From contig NZ_AQWL01000003.1 of NCBI RefSeq assembly GCF_000376425.1, positions 153,895-217,894 of the forward strand: a stretch of 64,000 nt of DNA, in the 5' to 3' direction. Position 1 is the first letter of the stretch, and every line of letters starts with the position of its first letter. The position numbers and the translations under genes are program-made. Positions 35,637 through 43,840 of the stretch are shown here, one piece after another. The notes below the pieces were generated by a model. That model did not search any database. It worked only from the letters and a program-made list of their open reading frames with translations, and was not told the DNA's origin. The DNA comes from Thiobacillus denitrificans DSM 12475. Its GTDB lineage: Bacteria; Pseudomonadota; Gammaproteobacteria; Burkholderiales; Thiobacillaceae.

Positions 35637-35654
35637 TCCGGACTTGAGTCCGGA
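35637..35654 (+). promoter_or_regulatory. Palindrome covering the ribosome-binding site of the DUF1566 gene
   Basis: TCCGGACT-TG-AGTCCGGA is an 8-bp perfect inverted repeat. Its right arm overlaps GGAG (35652-35655), which lies 7 bases before the ATG at 35663. Folding would hide the ribosome-binding site. It could also be a protein operator, or part of a weak terminator (GTTTTCC follows). Confidence 0.45.
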
Positions 35655-35662
35655 GTTTTCCA

Positions 35663-36688
35663 ATGATTAGCCAGCGCCTGATCTCTCAGCATTATCTGAA
35701 TACCGGCCAACGTACTTGCCATGCCGACGATGGTAGCGAGATCCAGTGCCAGGGCACCGGCCAGGACGCCTCGTTTGCCGTCGGCGCGCCCTGGCCGGAA
35801 CCGCGCTTCGAGGCGCGCGACGACGAGGTCACGGATAGCCTGACCGGCCTGATCTGGTGCCGCAATGCCAATCTCGCGGAATTCCCCCTCATCTGGCAGG
35901 AAGCACTGGATTTCGTCACGGCCATGAACCGCGAACAACGCTTCGGCCAGCGCGATTGGCGCATGCCCAATCGCCGCGAATTGCGTAGCGTGCTCAGTCT
36001 GCAAACCCGATTGCCGGCCTTGCCTGGGCAGCACCCGTTCATCGATGTGTTCAACGGCTGGTACTGGACTTCGACCACGGCGGCCATCAACCCGGCGCAC
36101 GCCTGGTACGTGGCGCTCGATGGCGCGCGCATGTTTTACGGCGGCAAGGATCAATCCTTCATGCTCTGGCCGGTACGCGGCGAAGGTCTGGGTGTTGTCC
36201 CGCGCACGGGCCAAAGCCTCTGCTACGACGCCGCCGGCAAAGTCATTTCATGCGTTGGTTCCGGCCAGGACGGTGAATGGCATGTCGGCGCCGCATGGCC
36301 TGAGCCCCGCTTCGAAATCCTTCATGCCGGCGTGCTGGATCGCCTCACCCGACTGCTCTGGCGCCGCAGCGCGAACCTGACGGCGCAACCGGTGGTCTGG
36401 CGCGAGGCATTGGCCGCAGTGGGCGAACTTAACCAGAAAAGCGAGGGCATTGCCTGGCGGCTGCCAACGATCAACGAACTGGAATCGCTAGTGGACTGTG
36501 CCGTTCACAGCCCGGCCTTGCCATCCAGGCATCCTTTCGCCGATGTGCAGGACATTTACTGGTCGTCTACCACCAGCCTGTTCGAGCCTGATTGGGCCTG
36601 GGCCTTGTATCTGGAAAAAGGTGCAACAGGTATCGGACAAAAGCGGTTCGCACAATTTTCGGTATGGGCCGTGGCAACGTTCGATTGA
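35663..36688 (+). CDS. Tandem DUF1566 (Lcl C-terminal-like) protein
   Basis: A 341-residue protein with two DUF1566 repeats, residues about 15-175 and 185-341. Each has the C-x(7)-C start (TCHADDGSEIQC, CYDAAGKVISC), a DxLTxLxW strand, a WRLPT/WRMPN element and a WSSTT/WTSTT element. Family members are often exported or surface proteins of unknown function. No signal peptide is obvious at this start. The ribosome-binding site is inside a palindrome. Confidence 0.82.
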   Translation: MISQRLISQHYLNTGQRTCHADDGSEIQCQGTGQDASFAVGAPWPEPRFEARDDEVTDSLTGLIWCRNANLAEFPLIWQEALDFVTAMNREQRFGQRDWRMPNRRELRSVLSLQTRLPALPGQHPFIDVFNGWYWTSTTAAINPAHAWYVALDGARMFYGGKDQSFMLWPVRGEGLGVVPRTGQSLCYDAAGKVISCVGSGQDGEWHVGAAWPEPRFEILHAGVLDRLTRLLWRRSANLTAQPVVWREALAAVGELNQKSEGIAWRLPTINELESLVDCAVHSPALPSRHPFADVQDIYWSSTTSLFEPDWAWALYLEKGATGIGQKRFAQFSVWAVATFD

Positions 36689-36723
36689 ATATGGCCATGC
36701 CAAGGACGAAAAACGCCGGGTGA

Positions 36724-37107
36724 CTACCCGCCCATGCCATCGGAAAGTATCCAGGACTGCCGATCTTCTTCAGTACAAGCGTCATTCAGACACAGAAATT
36801 TTGTTCCTTTGTCTTCAAGTGATGCGAGATTCGTATCGGGTTCGTCGAAGCCCTCAGCTTCCGTAAAGATGAAGTGAAACGCATCGGCGACCTGCAGTTC
36901 CAGCATTCCTTCGTTGCTTTCTCCATAAACATGCCAACGGTCCCCCGTCCCTCCAGGAATTTCGGGAGCGAACTTTCCAGTCCTGTCATCCTTCCAGGCG
37001 ACGATCACGGGCGTCTTCAGTATCTCGTCGGCTTTCCCCACAGCCGTCAGGCGCGCCTGCGTAAAGTTCATAGGGATATCTTGATCAGGTAATTTGATGG
37101 TCTGCAT
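36724..37107 (-). CDS. Conserved hypothetical protein, 127 residues
   Basis: A small cytosolic protein beginning MQTIKLPDQDIPMNFTQARL, with VIVAWKDDRTGKFAPEIPGG, GDRWHVYGESNEG and a two-Cys C-terminal part. It looks like a family of about 100-130 residues; I cannot name it with confidence (DUF5619-like is a guess). AGAGGCC precedes the ATG. It converges with the DUF1566 gene with 35 bases between. Function unknown. Confidence 0.65.
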   Translation of the reverse strand: MQTIKLPDQDIPMNFTQARLTAVGKADEILKTPVIVAWKDDRTGKFAPEIPGGTGDRWHVYGESNEGMLELQVADAFHFIFTEAEGFDEPDTNLASLEDKGTKFLCLNDACTEEDRQSWILSDGMGG

Positions 37108-37378
37108 TTTTAGGCCTCTTTATGAAGATAAAGTAAGTTTTTATTGCATGACACTCTGACGAGGCGCCAGCCAGGCTGCCCCGTACAATTAATTGACTGT
37201 GCCGACCGTCACTTGTTCCAGTATCGTTCCGGCACTTTTTAGCGTAAATCCCGTAGGTCAGCGATGCCGCCATGAGCCCATCGATGCGGCTCTGGACTTC
37301 CCCCGAGTTCCGGCTTTTCCTTCGCGGATCGCTTCGGCGTGACCGAGGGCGCGACGCCGACTGTGTTTGCGCGCATCG

Positions 37379-37897
37379 TCAAACACCCGGCCTTTCCGGG
37401 CGATGCGGATCCCGAGCCAACAGCCGGTACCCTGCCGTCAGCACAACGCCGAATACGAGATGGGTCAACAGGGTCACCCAGTCGCGAGCTACTTCGAACC
37501 AGGGGAACAGCAGCGTGAATCCGTACAGATTGATTACGTATAGGGTCAGACCGTATAGGGCACCGGCAAACGGAACTGAGCCGTTGCCCAGACGACTGAC
37601 CCAGTGAGCCGCGATCAGGGCATAAAGAACTGACAGAAGAAAGTGGATCAGCGTGGCGACAAGCAGGATATTCCACTGCGGCGTCGAGGGCGGAGGGAGG
37701 ACTTCAATACCCATGACCAGGGCGGCGGCCAGGCGTGCATCCCGGAAAAGGGTTTCGGGGAGCGGCATTCCAGCCAGCCACCACATGGCGATCTGTGCCA
37801 CGGTGGCAATCACCCCGGCGCCGAGGCCGGCAACCACTGCCATCACCGGATCAATACGTCCGTGCGCTGGTCCTGGCGGGACGGTTTCCGCCGTCAT
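37379..37897 (-). CDS. Four-helix membrane protein of unknown function
   Basis: A 172-residue protein with four hydrophobic segments (GVIATVAQIAMWWLAG, LLVATLIHFLLSVLYALIAA, GLTLYVINLYGFTLLFPWF, LLTHLVFGVVLTAGYRLLA). It resembles small membrane proteins often annotated hypothetical. The ATG at 37897 is chosen because the open frame upstream is compositionally unlike a protein. Function unknown. Confidence 0.65.
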   Translation of the reverse strand: MTAETVPPGPAHGRIDPVMAVVAGLGAGVIATVAQIAMWWLAGMPLPETLFRDARLAAALVMGIEVLPPPSTPQWNILLVATLIHFLLSVLYALIAAHWVSRLGNGSVPFAGALYGLTLYVINLYGFTLLFPWFEVARDWVTLLTHLVFGVVLTAGYRLLARDPHRPERPGV

Positions 37898-37992
37898 GCT
37901 TCTGCCATCAAGTCGATGCTCCGGGTTCCCCCGCCACCGGGTGCTGCGGACATGCCACCCGTAATGGACGACGCTGGCCGTGCCCTCGTTGT

Positions 37993-38547
37993 TTACATGC
38001 GCCCCAGGTCCTGAATCGCATCCACCACCATGCCGGTGCCGATCGCAATCAGCAGGATATCGCTGGCCACCCGCACGTACTTGTGGCCGGAAGGCGGGAC
38101 CCCCAGGCTGACCACCACGCGCGGCGGCAAATCGTAGTAGATCACATCCCGCGGCAGTGGCCGGCCCCGCTGCCATTTCTTGGCCTGGCCGGGCGGCATG
38201 CAGCCGTTGTGCTTTTTCGCCAGCCCCGGCGGGCAGCGGCCGTGCCGGAAGCTTTCCTCGTAATAATCACGCACCACCGTGCGCTGATGGTCGTTGAAAT
38301 GGATGCTGACCCTTACGTCGCCACCGTAATCGCCCCGGCGGCCATCCCTGTAGTCGCCCCGGCGGTCATCATCCCTGTAGTCGCCGCGGCGGTCGCCCTG
38401 CCGATCGTCGCCGCGTGAGCCCTGGGCGCTTTTGTCCGGTTTGCCATTGCCCGCCCATTCCGGCTTTTCGGCCAGAGCCGGGCTGGCAGCGAAGATTCCG
38501 GTCAGCAACAAGGCCAGGACAAATTGTCTTTGCAAGGGTGTTCGCAT
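37993..38547 (-). CDS. RcnB/CigR-like periplasmic protein
   Basis: A 184-residue exported protein with a signal peptide (QRQFVLALLLTGIFAASPALA), an Arg/Asp-rich repeat segment (RRGDYRDDDRRGDYRDGR) and the CPPGLAKKHNGCMPPGQAKKW motif of CigR/RcnB-type proteins, with a late hydrophobic helix. GGAGAAAAT precedes the ATG at 38547. RcnB relatives affect metal homeostasis and CigR is an antivirulence protein; the role here is unknown. Confidence 0.82.
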   Translation of the reverse strand: MRTPLQRQFVLALLLTGIFAASPALAEKPEWAGNGKPDKSAQGSRGDDRQGDRRGDYRDDDRRGDYRDGRRGDYGGDVRVSIHFNDHQRTVVRDYYEESFRHGRCPPGLAKKHNGCMPPGQAKKWQRGRPLPRDVIYYDLPPRVVVSLGVPPSGHKYVRVASDILLIAIGTGMVVDAIQDLGRM

Positions 38548-38626
38548 ATTTTCTCCGCTCAACAAGGTCTGTGGATTATCCGCCGCAGCGGCTGCCCCGT
38601 TTGAAGCCGGGCCAGCACTTGGCATA

Positions 38627-38791
38627 CTAAAACACCTGCGCGGGGAACGGCCACCTGTTTTTGTAGACGTGGGCGCGACACGCCGGCTGGCCGCGAACTC
38701 CTGCCGACAGCTGCTGGATCAGCCACGCTACCGCGCCGGCGACCGCCAGGCAAATCAGGCAGGCGAAAACGATCTTTGCGAATTTCGGCAT
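38627..38791 (-). CDS. Possible 54-residue single-helix membrane protein
   Basis: A short frame MPKFAKIVFACLICLAV... with one transmembrane helix and a polar tail. It starts 25 bases after the nitroreductase stop on the same strand; an in-frame TTG at 38833 would overlap that gene. The ribosome-binding site is weak. It may be a real small membrane protein in the same unit, but it is only weakly supported. Confidence 0.4.
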   Translation of the reverse strand: MPKFAKIVFACLICLAVAGAVAWLIQQLSAGVRGQPACRAHVYKNRWPFPAQVF

Positions 38792-38816
38792 CGGCTCGGC
38801 TGGCGATTGCCATTTG

Positions 38817-39467
38817 CTATTTGGCAGCGCCAACTGGATAACCCACCGATTGCGCGAGGACGACGCGCTGATGGCGCCCCAGCCCCAGGGCGGCGCCCAG
38901 TGCCTCGCGGTCGACCAGGCCGCGCACCACCACCGCCAAGCCGGCCGACGCGCAATACAGATACACGTTCTGGGCGACGAAGCCGGCGTCGGCCGCGCTG
39001 TAGAACATCTTGTCCTCGACGCCGGCCCCGCTCATCCGGTCGAAGTCCGCCACGTACACCAGGTTCACCGGCGCGGTCACCACAAAATCCTGTGCGCCGG
39101 TCAGATGGCGGATGTCGCCGGCCGCCACTTTGATCAGTGCGTGCGCCGGCGGATCGTAGCGATACGCACCGTCTGCAGTCGTCACATACACGTCGATCTC
39201 GCGCCAGTCGCGCGCGGAGGGCGCGGTGCGCTGGCCCGAATCCGGCCGGTTCACCCCGTTTGCCGCCCACAGCAGGTTCGACAGCAGCTGCGGCGGCAGC
39301 GGCTGGCCGCCAAACGCCCGCGTCGAATGCCGCGCCTGCAATGCCTGCATCAACGGCATGCCGCCTGCCGTCTCGGGCGGCAGCAGCCTGGTCGTGCCGG
39401 TTTCCTGTGCCATTCCGCTTCCCGTCATGCTCATCATCAATACCCCCGCGACGCGCCACCATTCCAT
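38817..39467 (-). CDS. SagB-type nitroreductase-like oxidoreductase, exported
   Basis: A 216-residue nitroreductase-fold protein with a signal peptide (VLMMSMTGSGMAQ). RHSTRAFGGQPLPPQLLSNLLWAANGVNRPD is the FMN-binding start, and VYVADFDRM, AADAGFVAQNVYLYCASAGLA and QSVGYPVG follow the SagB/ThcOx-like pattern. The family uses FMN to oxidise thiazolines or reduce nitro compounds; an exported version is often called nitroreductase family. Substrate unknown. Confidence 0.85.
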   Translation of the reverse strand: MEWWRVAGVLMMSMTGSGMAQETGTTRLLPPETAGGMPLMQALQARHSTRAFGGQPLPPQLLSNLLWAANGVNRPDSGQRTAPSARDWREIDVYVTTADGAYRYDPPAHALIKVAAGDIRHLTGAQDFVVTAPVNLVYVADFDRMSGAGVEDKMFYSAADAGFVAQNVYLYCASAGLAVVVRGLVDREALGAALGLGRHQRVVLAQSVGYPVGAAK

Positions 39468-39559
39468 GCCGGTTTCTCCCTTGCAAAGAACGAACGAACC
39501 CTATCAATCTAGACTCGCCGCCCGCCGGAGCAAGCCCTCGTCCGGGCTGGCTGTCGCGC

Positions 39560-40162
39560 TTACAAGGCCTTCATGCTGCGGATCACCCCGACCGCGACGC
39601 CTTCGATGGCCAGTTCCTGGCGCTTGAGGTCGACCACTATAGGCGCGAAATCGGGATTTTCCGGCAGCAGCTGCACGATGTGGCCGCGCTTGTGGAAACG
39701 TTTCACCGTGACCTCGTCGCCGATCCGCGCCACCACCACCTGCCCGGCCCTGGCCTCGGCGTTGCGATGCACCGCGAGCAGATCGCCGTCGAGAATCCCG
39801 GCGTCCTTCATGCTCATGCCGCTCACCTTGAGCAGATAGTCCGCGCGCGGCGAGAACATGGCGGCGTCGAGCTGGTAGTGCCGCTCGATGTTCTCCTGCG
39901 CCAGGATCGGGCTGCCCGCCGCCACCCGACCGACGAGCGGCAGACCGCCGCCCCCCGGCAGCCGGATGCCGCGCGACGCCCCCGGCAGCAACTCCAGCAC
40001 GCCTTTTTTCGCCAGCACCTTGAGATGCGCCTCGGCCGCGTTCGGCGAACTGAAGCCGAAGTGCTGTGCAATCTCGGCGCGCGTCGGCGGCAGGCCGGTG
40101 GTCTCTATCCACTCCCGGATGAGGTTGAAAATTTCTTCCTGGCGACGGGTCAGGTCTCGCAT
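39560..40162 (-). CDS. lexA: LexA repressor
   Basis: A 200-residue SOS repressor/peptidase. The HTH domain is [15 protein letters not shown] to the AAEAHLKVL helix, the self-cleavage site is Ala82-Gly83 in GRVAAGSPI, and the Ser117/Lys154 dyad lies in SGMSMKD and VTVKRF. RecA-stimulated self-cleavage relieves repression of DNA repair genes. Two SOS boxes lie in front of it, so it is autoregulated, and they are shared with a small gene on the other strand. Confidence 0.97.
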   Translation of the reverse strand: MRDLTRRQEEIFNLIREWIETTGLPPTRAEIAQHFGFSSPNAAEAHLKVLAKKGVLELLPGASRGIRLPGGGGLPLVGRVAAGSPILAQENIERHYQLDAAMFSPRADYLLKVSGMSMKDAGILDGDLLAVHRNAEARAGQVVVARIGDEVTVKRFHKRGHIVQLLPENPDFAPIVVDLKRQELAIEGVAVGVIRSMKAL

Positions 40163-40179
40163 GGGGCTTCCCTCAAATA

Positions 40180-40211
40180 CTGTATGTATTTACAGTTGTA
40201 TTTGTATACAG
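40180..40211. promoter_or_regulatory. Two abutting SOS boxes
   Basis: CTGTATGTATTTACAG (40180-40195) is an exact CTGT-N8-ACAG box. It is followed with no gap by TTGTATTTGTATACAG (40196-40211), one base from consensus. They lie 18 bases before lexA and 75 bases before the divergent DUF4258-like gene. This is a strong indication of LexA control of both genes. Confidence 0.9.
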
Positions 40212-40285
40212 TATAAATGCCGGACCCGTTAAACGCCACTGCGCGATGGCCCCGCCTCCGCGCAGCCAGCAGGAGAAACTTCGTG

Positions 40286-40537
40286 ATGAAACTCGGAAAG
40301 ATCAGCCCCCTCGCCTTCAGCCGCATGAAGCAGCGCGGGATTTCCATTGCCGCCCTCGACGACCTGCTCGCCCGTGGCCAGGTCGAAAAGCAGTTCGACG
40401 GCGCGCAGGTGGTGTACCTCGACAGCCCTGCTCCCGGGCCGGCCTGGGCCGGCCGCCCCAAGCCCCGGCTTTACGCGGTGGTGGATGCGGCTGGTGAAGT
40501 ACTGACGGTGGAGAAGCGGGTACGACTGCGGGAGTAG
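40286..40537 (+). CDS. DUF4258-like small protein, probable LexA regulon member
   Basis: An 83-residue protein. FSRMKQRGISIAALDDLLA and LYAVVDAAGEVLTVEKR match the DUF4258 pattern (RMxQRGIS...xxxVVxxxGxVxTV), a small fold seen in toxin-like and orphan proteins. CAGGAGA precedes ATG 40286, which I prefer to 40217. It faces lexA across the two SOS boxes, so its expression should rise with DNA damage. Activity unknown. Confidence 0.75.
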   Translation: MKLGKISPLAFSRMKQRGISIAALDDLLARGQVEKQFDGAQVVYLDSPAPGPAWAGRPKPRLYAVVDAAGEVLTVEKRVRLRE

Positions 40538-40651
40538 GTCGCGCCGGCACGCGCGAAACGACAGCGCGGCAGGCCCTGCCTCATCCGGGTTGGGCTCATG
40601 GGCGGTACTATTAGCCCTTTGCTTCGAACTACGCTGCGTGCAGCCGTACCG

Positions 40652-42571
40652 ATGAACCCGCTGGCCAATGACATTCCCATCCCGTTCCCGGAAAGCCCGG
40701 ATGCCGGACGCGCCCCGGCCCCCCTCCCCTTGAAGATCCCTGCCACCCCCTGCCTGCTGGATTGCATCGCGCGCCATCAAGCCGGCCTGGCCGATCCGGG
40801 CAGGCCGCAGGACCTCCCCCTCTCGCCCGACGCGGCCACGCTCGACGCCCTCATCGAGCGCTACGAGCAGTGCTATCCCTTGCTGGAGCAGGCCATGTGG
40901 TCAGGCGATGGAGATTTTCATGCGCTGCTGGCGAGCTACCAGGCCCTGTTCCGCGAACAGGAATCGCTGATCCAGCTGCGTGCCCGCAACGCTGATTCCA
41001 GCGATGAACGTCATCACTTCATTATCGCCATCCCGGTGGCGGACCGTCCGCCACACCTGCGGGCCTGCCTCGAAAGCATTCACCAGGTCTGCGCGCTGTT
41101 CAACTACGGCGGCCAAACGGCAGGCGTGTGGGACAAGGTCCAGGTCATCGTCAGCGAGGACAGCCGCGACGAAGCCAACATCCGCCGCCACCAGGCGCTG
41201 GTAGAGGAATACCGGCAGAAAGGCCTGCGGGTCGTTCATTTCGGGCTGGACGAGCAATACGCGCTGCTGCACGCCCTGCCGCCGCAACAGCGCGAACGGC
41301 TCGGCCACCTGCTCACCACCCAGCCGCGCGACCGGTTTTATCTCAAGGGCCAGGCCGCCAACCGCAACCTCAGCTATCTGAAATTTCTGCAGCTCACCGA
41401 AAACAGGCGCAACACCTTGTATTACCTGGTGGACAGCGACCAGTCCCTGTGCGTGAACCGGCAGACCGGCTCCGGCGAAGAGGCGGTCTACGCGCTGAAT
41501 TATTTCCACGCCATCGACCGGATCTTCCGCACCACCGGCACCCTGATGCTCACCGGCAAGATGGTCGGCGACCCGCCGGTGTCGCCTTCGGTGATGGCGG
41601 CGAATTTTCTCGACGACATGAGCGCCTTCTTCACCCGCCTGGCCGGCCTGCGCGGCAGGGAGCCCTGCCAGTTTCACGGCCAGCCGCTGCAAAAAACCGG
41701 TGATGCCGCCTATCACGACATGGCCAGGCTGTTCGGTTTCGAAAATACCCCTGCCACCTATCCCTATCCATGCCGCCTGCAAGGCGACCACGACCACGCC
41801 GCCTGCCTTGCCGATTTGGCCCGGCGGCTCAACGCCTTCTTCTTCGGCGAGCACCTCACACGCAAGACCTGGTTTGCTTATGGCAAGGGTTTCAGCCAGC
41901 TCAGCCCCGCGCGGACGGTCTACCCCGGCAACACCATCGTCAACTACGCCGGACTCAAATACATCATCCCCTTCGGCCACCTGCGCCTGCGCATGTCCGG
42001 TCCCACTGCCGGGCGGCTGATCGCCGCCGAGATCGGGGAACGCTTCGCCTCGTTCAACATGCCCAACCTGCACCGGCGCACCACCGAGGCGGGATTGGAC
42101 GACGACTTCCGCCCCGGCGTGGAACTGGCGCAGCAGACCATCGATTTATCCAGCGAATTCGAGCGCCAGTTCTTTGGCGACCTGATGCTGTTTTCGACCG
42201 AAGAACTGGTCAGGCGGGCGGACGTGAACCAGCCCTTTGCCCAGGGCTTGATCGAAGAAATCCTCGATCGGAAAGAAGCCGAACTGCTGGCGTTGTACCA
42301 GCAAAAACACGACGCCATCGTCGGCAGGAACCGGCAGCTGAACGAACTCGTGTTCAACGCCGGGCATTGGTGGCTGGGGGCTGCCGCGCTGACCGATGCG
42401 CTGCGGCAGGTGCGCGCCTTCATCGACAACATCGACCGCAATTTTGGGGCGCACGCGCAGGCCTGGCGCCAGATCCAGTCCGCCGGGCACCGCACCGAAC
42501 GCCGCCGCCAGATCGTCGAGGCCTTGATGAATTACCGGGCCGAACGCGATGCCTGGGACCGCCTGTTCTGA
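40652..42571 (+). CDS. GT-A-like glycosyltransferase of unknown specificity
   Basis: A 639-residue protein. After about 120 N-terminal residues, HHFIIAIPVADRPPHLRACL and VQVIVSEDSRDE resemble the start of a GT2-type nucleotide-sugar domain, and YLVDSDQSLCVN supplies a DxD-like motif. The C-terminal 200 residues are helical and charged. The substrate is unknown. Start codon 40652 is preferred over 40598, but neither has a strong ribosome-binding site. It converges on a sulfotransferase-like gene with 10 bases between, which fits surface polysaccharide modification. Confidence 0.7.
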   Translation: MNPLANDIPIPFPESPDAGRAPAPLPLKIPATPCLLDCIARHQAGLADPGRPQDLPLSPDAATLDALIERYEQCYPLLEQAMWSGDGDFHALLASYQALFREQESLIQLRARNADSSDERHHFIIAIPVADRPPHLRACLESIHQVCALFNYGGQTAGVWDKVQVIVSEDSRDEANIRRHQALVEEYRQKGLRVVHFGLDEQYALLHALPPQQRERLGHLLTTQPRDRFYLKGQAANRNLSYLKFLQLTENRRNTLYYLVDSDQSLCVNRQTGSGEEAVYALNYFHAIDRIFRTTGTLMLTGKMVGDPPVSPSVMAANFLDDMSAFFTRLAGLRGREPCQFHGQPLQKTGDAAYHDMARLFGFENTPATYPYPCRLQGDHDHAACLADLARRLNAFFFGEHLTRKTWFAYGKGFSQLSPARTVYPGNTIVNYAGLKYIIPFGHLRLRMSGPTAGRLIAAEIGERFASFNMPNLHRRTTEAGLDDDFRPGVELAQQTIDLSSEFERQFFGDLMLFSTEELVRRADVNQPFAQGLIEEILDRKEAELLALYQQKHDAIVGRNRQLNELVFNAGHWWLGAAALTDALRQVRAFIDNIDRNFGAHAQAWRQIQSAGHRTERRRQIVEALMNYRAERDAWDRLF

Positions 42572-42581
42572 CAGCCACCCA

Positions 42582-43319
42582 TCAAAGGCAAACGGAATCC
42601 GCCGCCCCCGCAATCAGCTGCGCCCGGCATTCCCGGTAAACCTTTCGCGCCCTTTCCAGCACGTCCTGCGGGATCGCCATTTCCGAGTAATCGCTGCGGG
42701 TCCGGTCGATCCGCCCGCTGCGCAGTCGCGCTGACGCATCCCCCTTGCGCGCCTTCCCCGTATGGCCGAATACCTCATAGCGCTCGCTCAATGGCGAATC
42801 CAGCTGCAGCCACGCCGCCAGCCCGGGCAGCAGCCGCTCCGGCGCGTGCTGCCACAGTTCCGCATCGAAATAGAAGTAAGGCCAATCGGTCATACGGCAG
42901 AAATCCACGAGCGCCTGCACCCGTTCCACGTAGTACTTCGCCGCCTCGACCGGCGAGGCGTACAGGTCCGGGTCGGGCTTTTGCCGGAACAGATGCACGA
43001 TGCTCTTGATCGTGTGCTCCGGCTCAGCCAGGGCGACGAGGATCTTGATGTCGGCCGGGCCAAGCCGCCCGGGCTTCAGCCGGTAATCGTTGTGCAGCAG
43101 CTTGTCGAACAGGTAGCGGCTGTTTTTCTTCAGCGCACCATCCTGCTGCAACGCCTCCCGCTGCCGGTCCAGCGCGGACACATCCTCATAGCTCATGTGC
43201 ATTTCGTAGTAGCCGTTGATCTGCGGGTGCGAGCCGAGGATGTGCCCCGCCAGACTGGTGTAGGCGCGCATGTGGCTCAGCAGGAAGATTCGGGCGTAGG
43301 GGCCAGGCGAAGCGCTCAT
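42582..43319 (-). CDS. Sulfotransferase-like protein
   Basis: A 245-residue protein starting with a P-loop-like ARIFLLSHMRAYTSLAGHIL segment, which corresponds to the PAPS 5'-phosphosulfate loop, and later KILVALAEPEHTIKSI and FYFDAELWQ. This layout is typical of bacterial sulfotransferase family proteins acting on glycans or lipids. PAPS use is inferred from family. It is convergent with the glycosyltransferase-like gene. Confidence 0.78.
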   Translation of the reverse strand: MSASPGPYARIFLLSHMRAYTSLAGHILGSHPQINGYYEMHMSYEDVSALDRQREALQQDGALKKNSRYLFDKLLHNDYRLKPGRLGPADIKILVALAEPEHTIKSIVHLFRQKPDPDLYASPVEAAKYYVERVQALVDFCRMTDWPYFYFDAELWQHAPERLLPGLAAWLQLDSPLSERYEVFGHTGKARKGDASARLRSGRIDRTRSDYSEMAIPQDVLERARKVYRECRAQLIAGAADSVCL

Positions 43320-43451
43320 TGTTTCAATTCGTCGTGGTCGTTCGTCAGCATTCTCATTTCAAGAATTGGGAATAACCGAAAACTCCAGAAGTTTCGCTAT
43401 TCGCGAATGGAGAATACAGCTCCCCCGGGATCAGGAGACAAGCACACCCAG

Positions 43452-43489
43452 AAAAAACGACAAACCCGGAATCTAGCCGGGCTTGTCGT
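43452..43489 (-). terminator. Rho-independent terminator
   Basis: On the minus strand ACGACAAGCCCGG, a 7-base loop and CCGGGTTTGTCGT form a 13-bp stem with one mismatch, followed by a run of T. It lies 13 bases beyond the decayed DUF2283 frame and would end transcription from the restriction-modification group. Confidence 0.85.
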
Positions 43490-43502
43490 TGAAAAAGAGC
43501 AG

Positions 43503-43730
43503 TCAAGCTGCTTTTTTGAGGGCGCTGGTAGCGTATTCCGCTTGCTTGCGCCGAGCACTTCAACGCCGGGCACTTTACCGTTCTCGTCAAAGTCCGGAAT
43601 CATTCCAGCTGCGCTTCCTCTGACTCAATGGTTTCGCTTCGTTGAGCCGAATGTACAGCGCATCCACCTGGGGGGCGTAGTCGAATCTTATCGTTTGGAT
43701 GTCACTTTCCTGGAACTGATACTTGGCCAC
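43503..43730 (-). pseudogene. Frameshifted DUF2283 gene
   Basis: The minus strand begins GTG GCC AAG TAT CAG and reads VAKYQFQESDIQTIRFDYAP, then VDALYIRLNEAKP; shifting frames gives IESEEAQ, then GMIPDFDENGKVPGVEVLGA, and finally KQAEYATSALKKAA and a stop. Joined, this is a normal DUF2283 protein of about 75 residues, a family often beside DUF4258-type or toxin genes. Two or three single-base shifts break it. Assembly errors are possible. It follows the Mrr-like gene and precedes a terminator. The rest of 43320-43840 holds nothing I can support. Confidence 0.7.
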
Positions 43731-43840
43731 GCTGCTGTTCCATCAGCGCTTTTGCCTGCGCCTTCGTCTTTACGGATACAGCAGGTTTGCAGCCTTCGAT
43801 CCACATGGGGGTTTGCACGGCCTTGATGACTTTCCTGTTG

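Noticed and set aside
37272-37607. A 111-codon plus-strand frame
   Set aside because: It overlaps the membrane protein gene on the other strand and has no start signal or domain.
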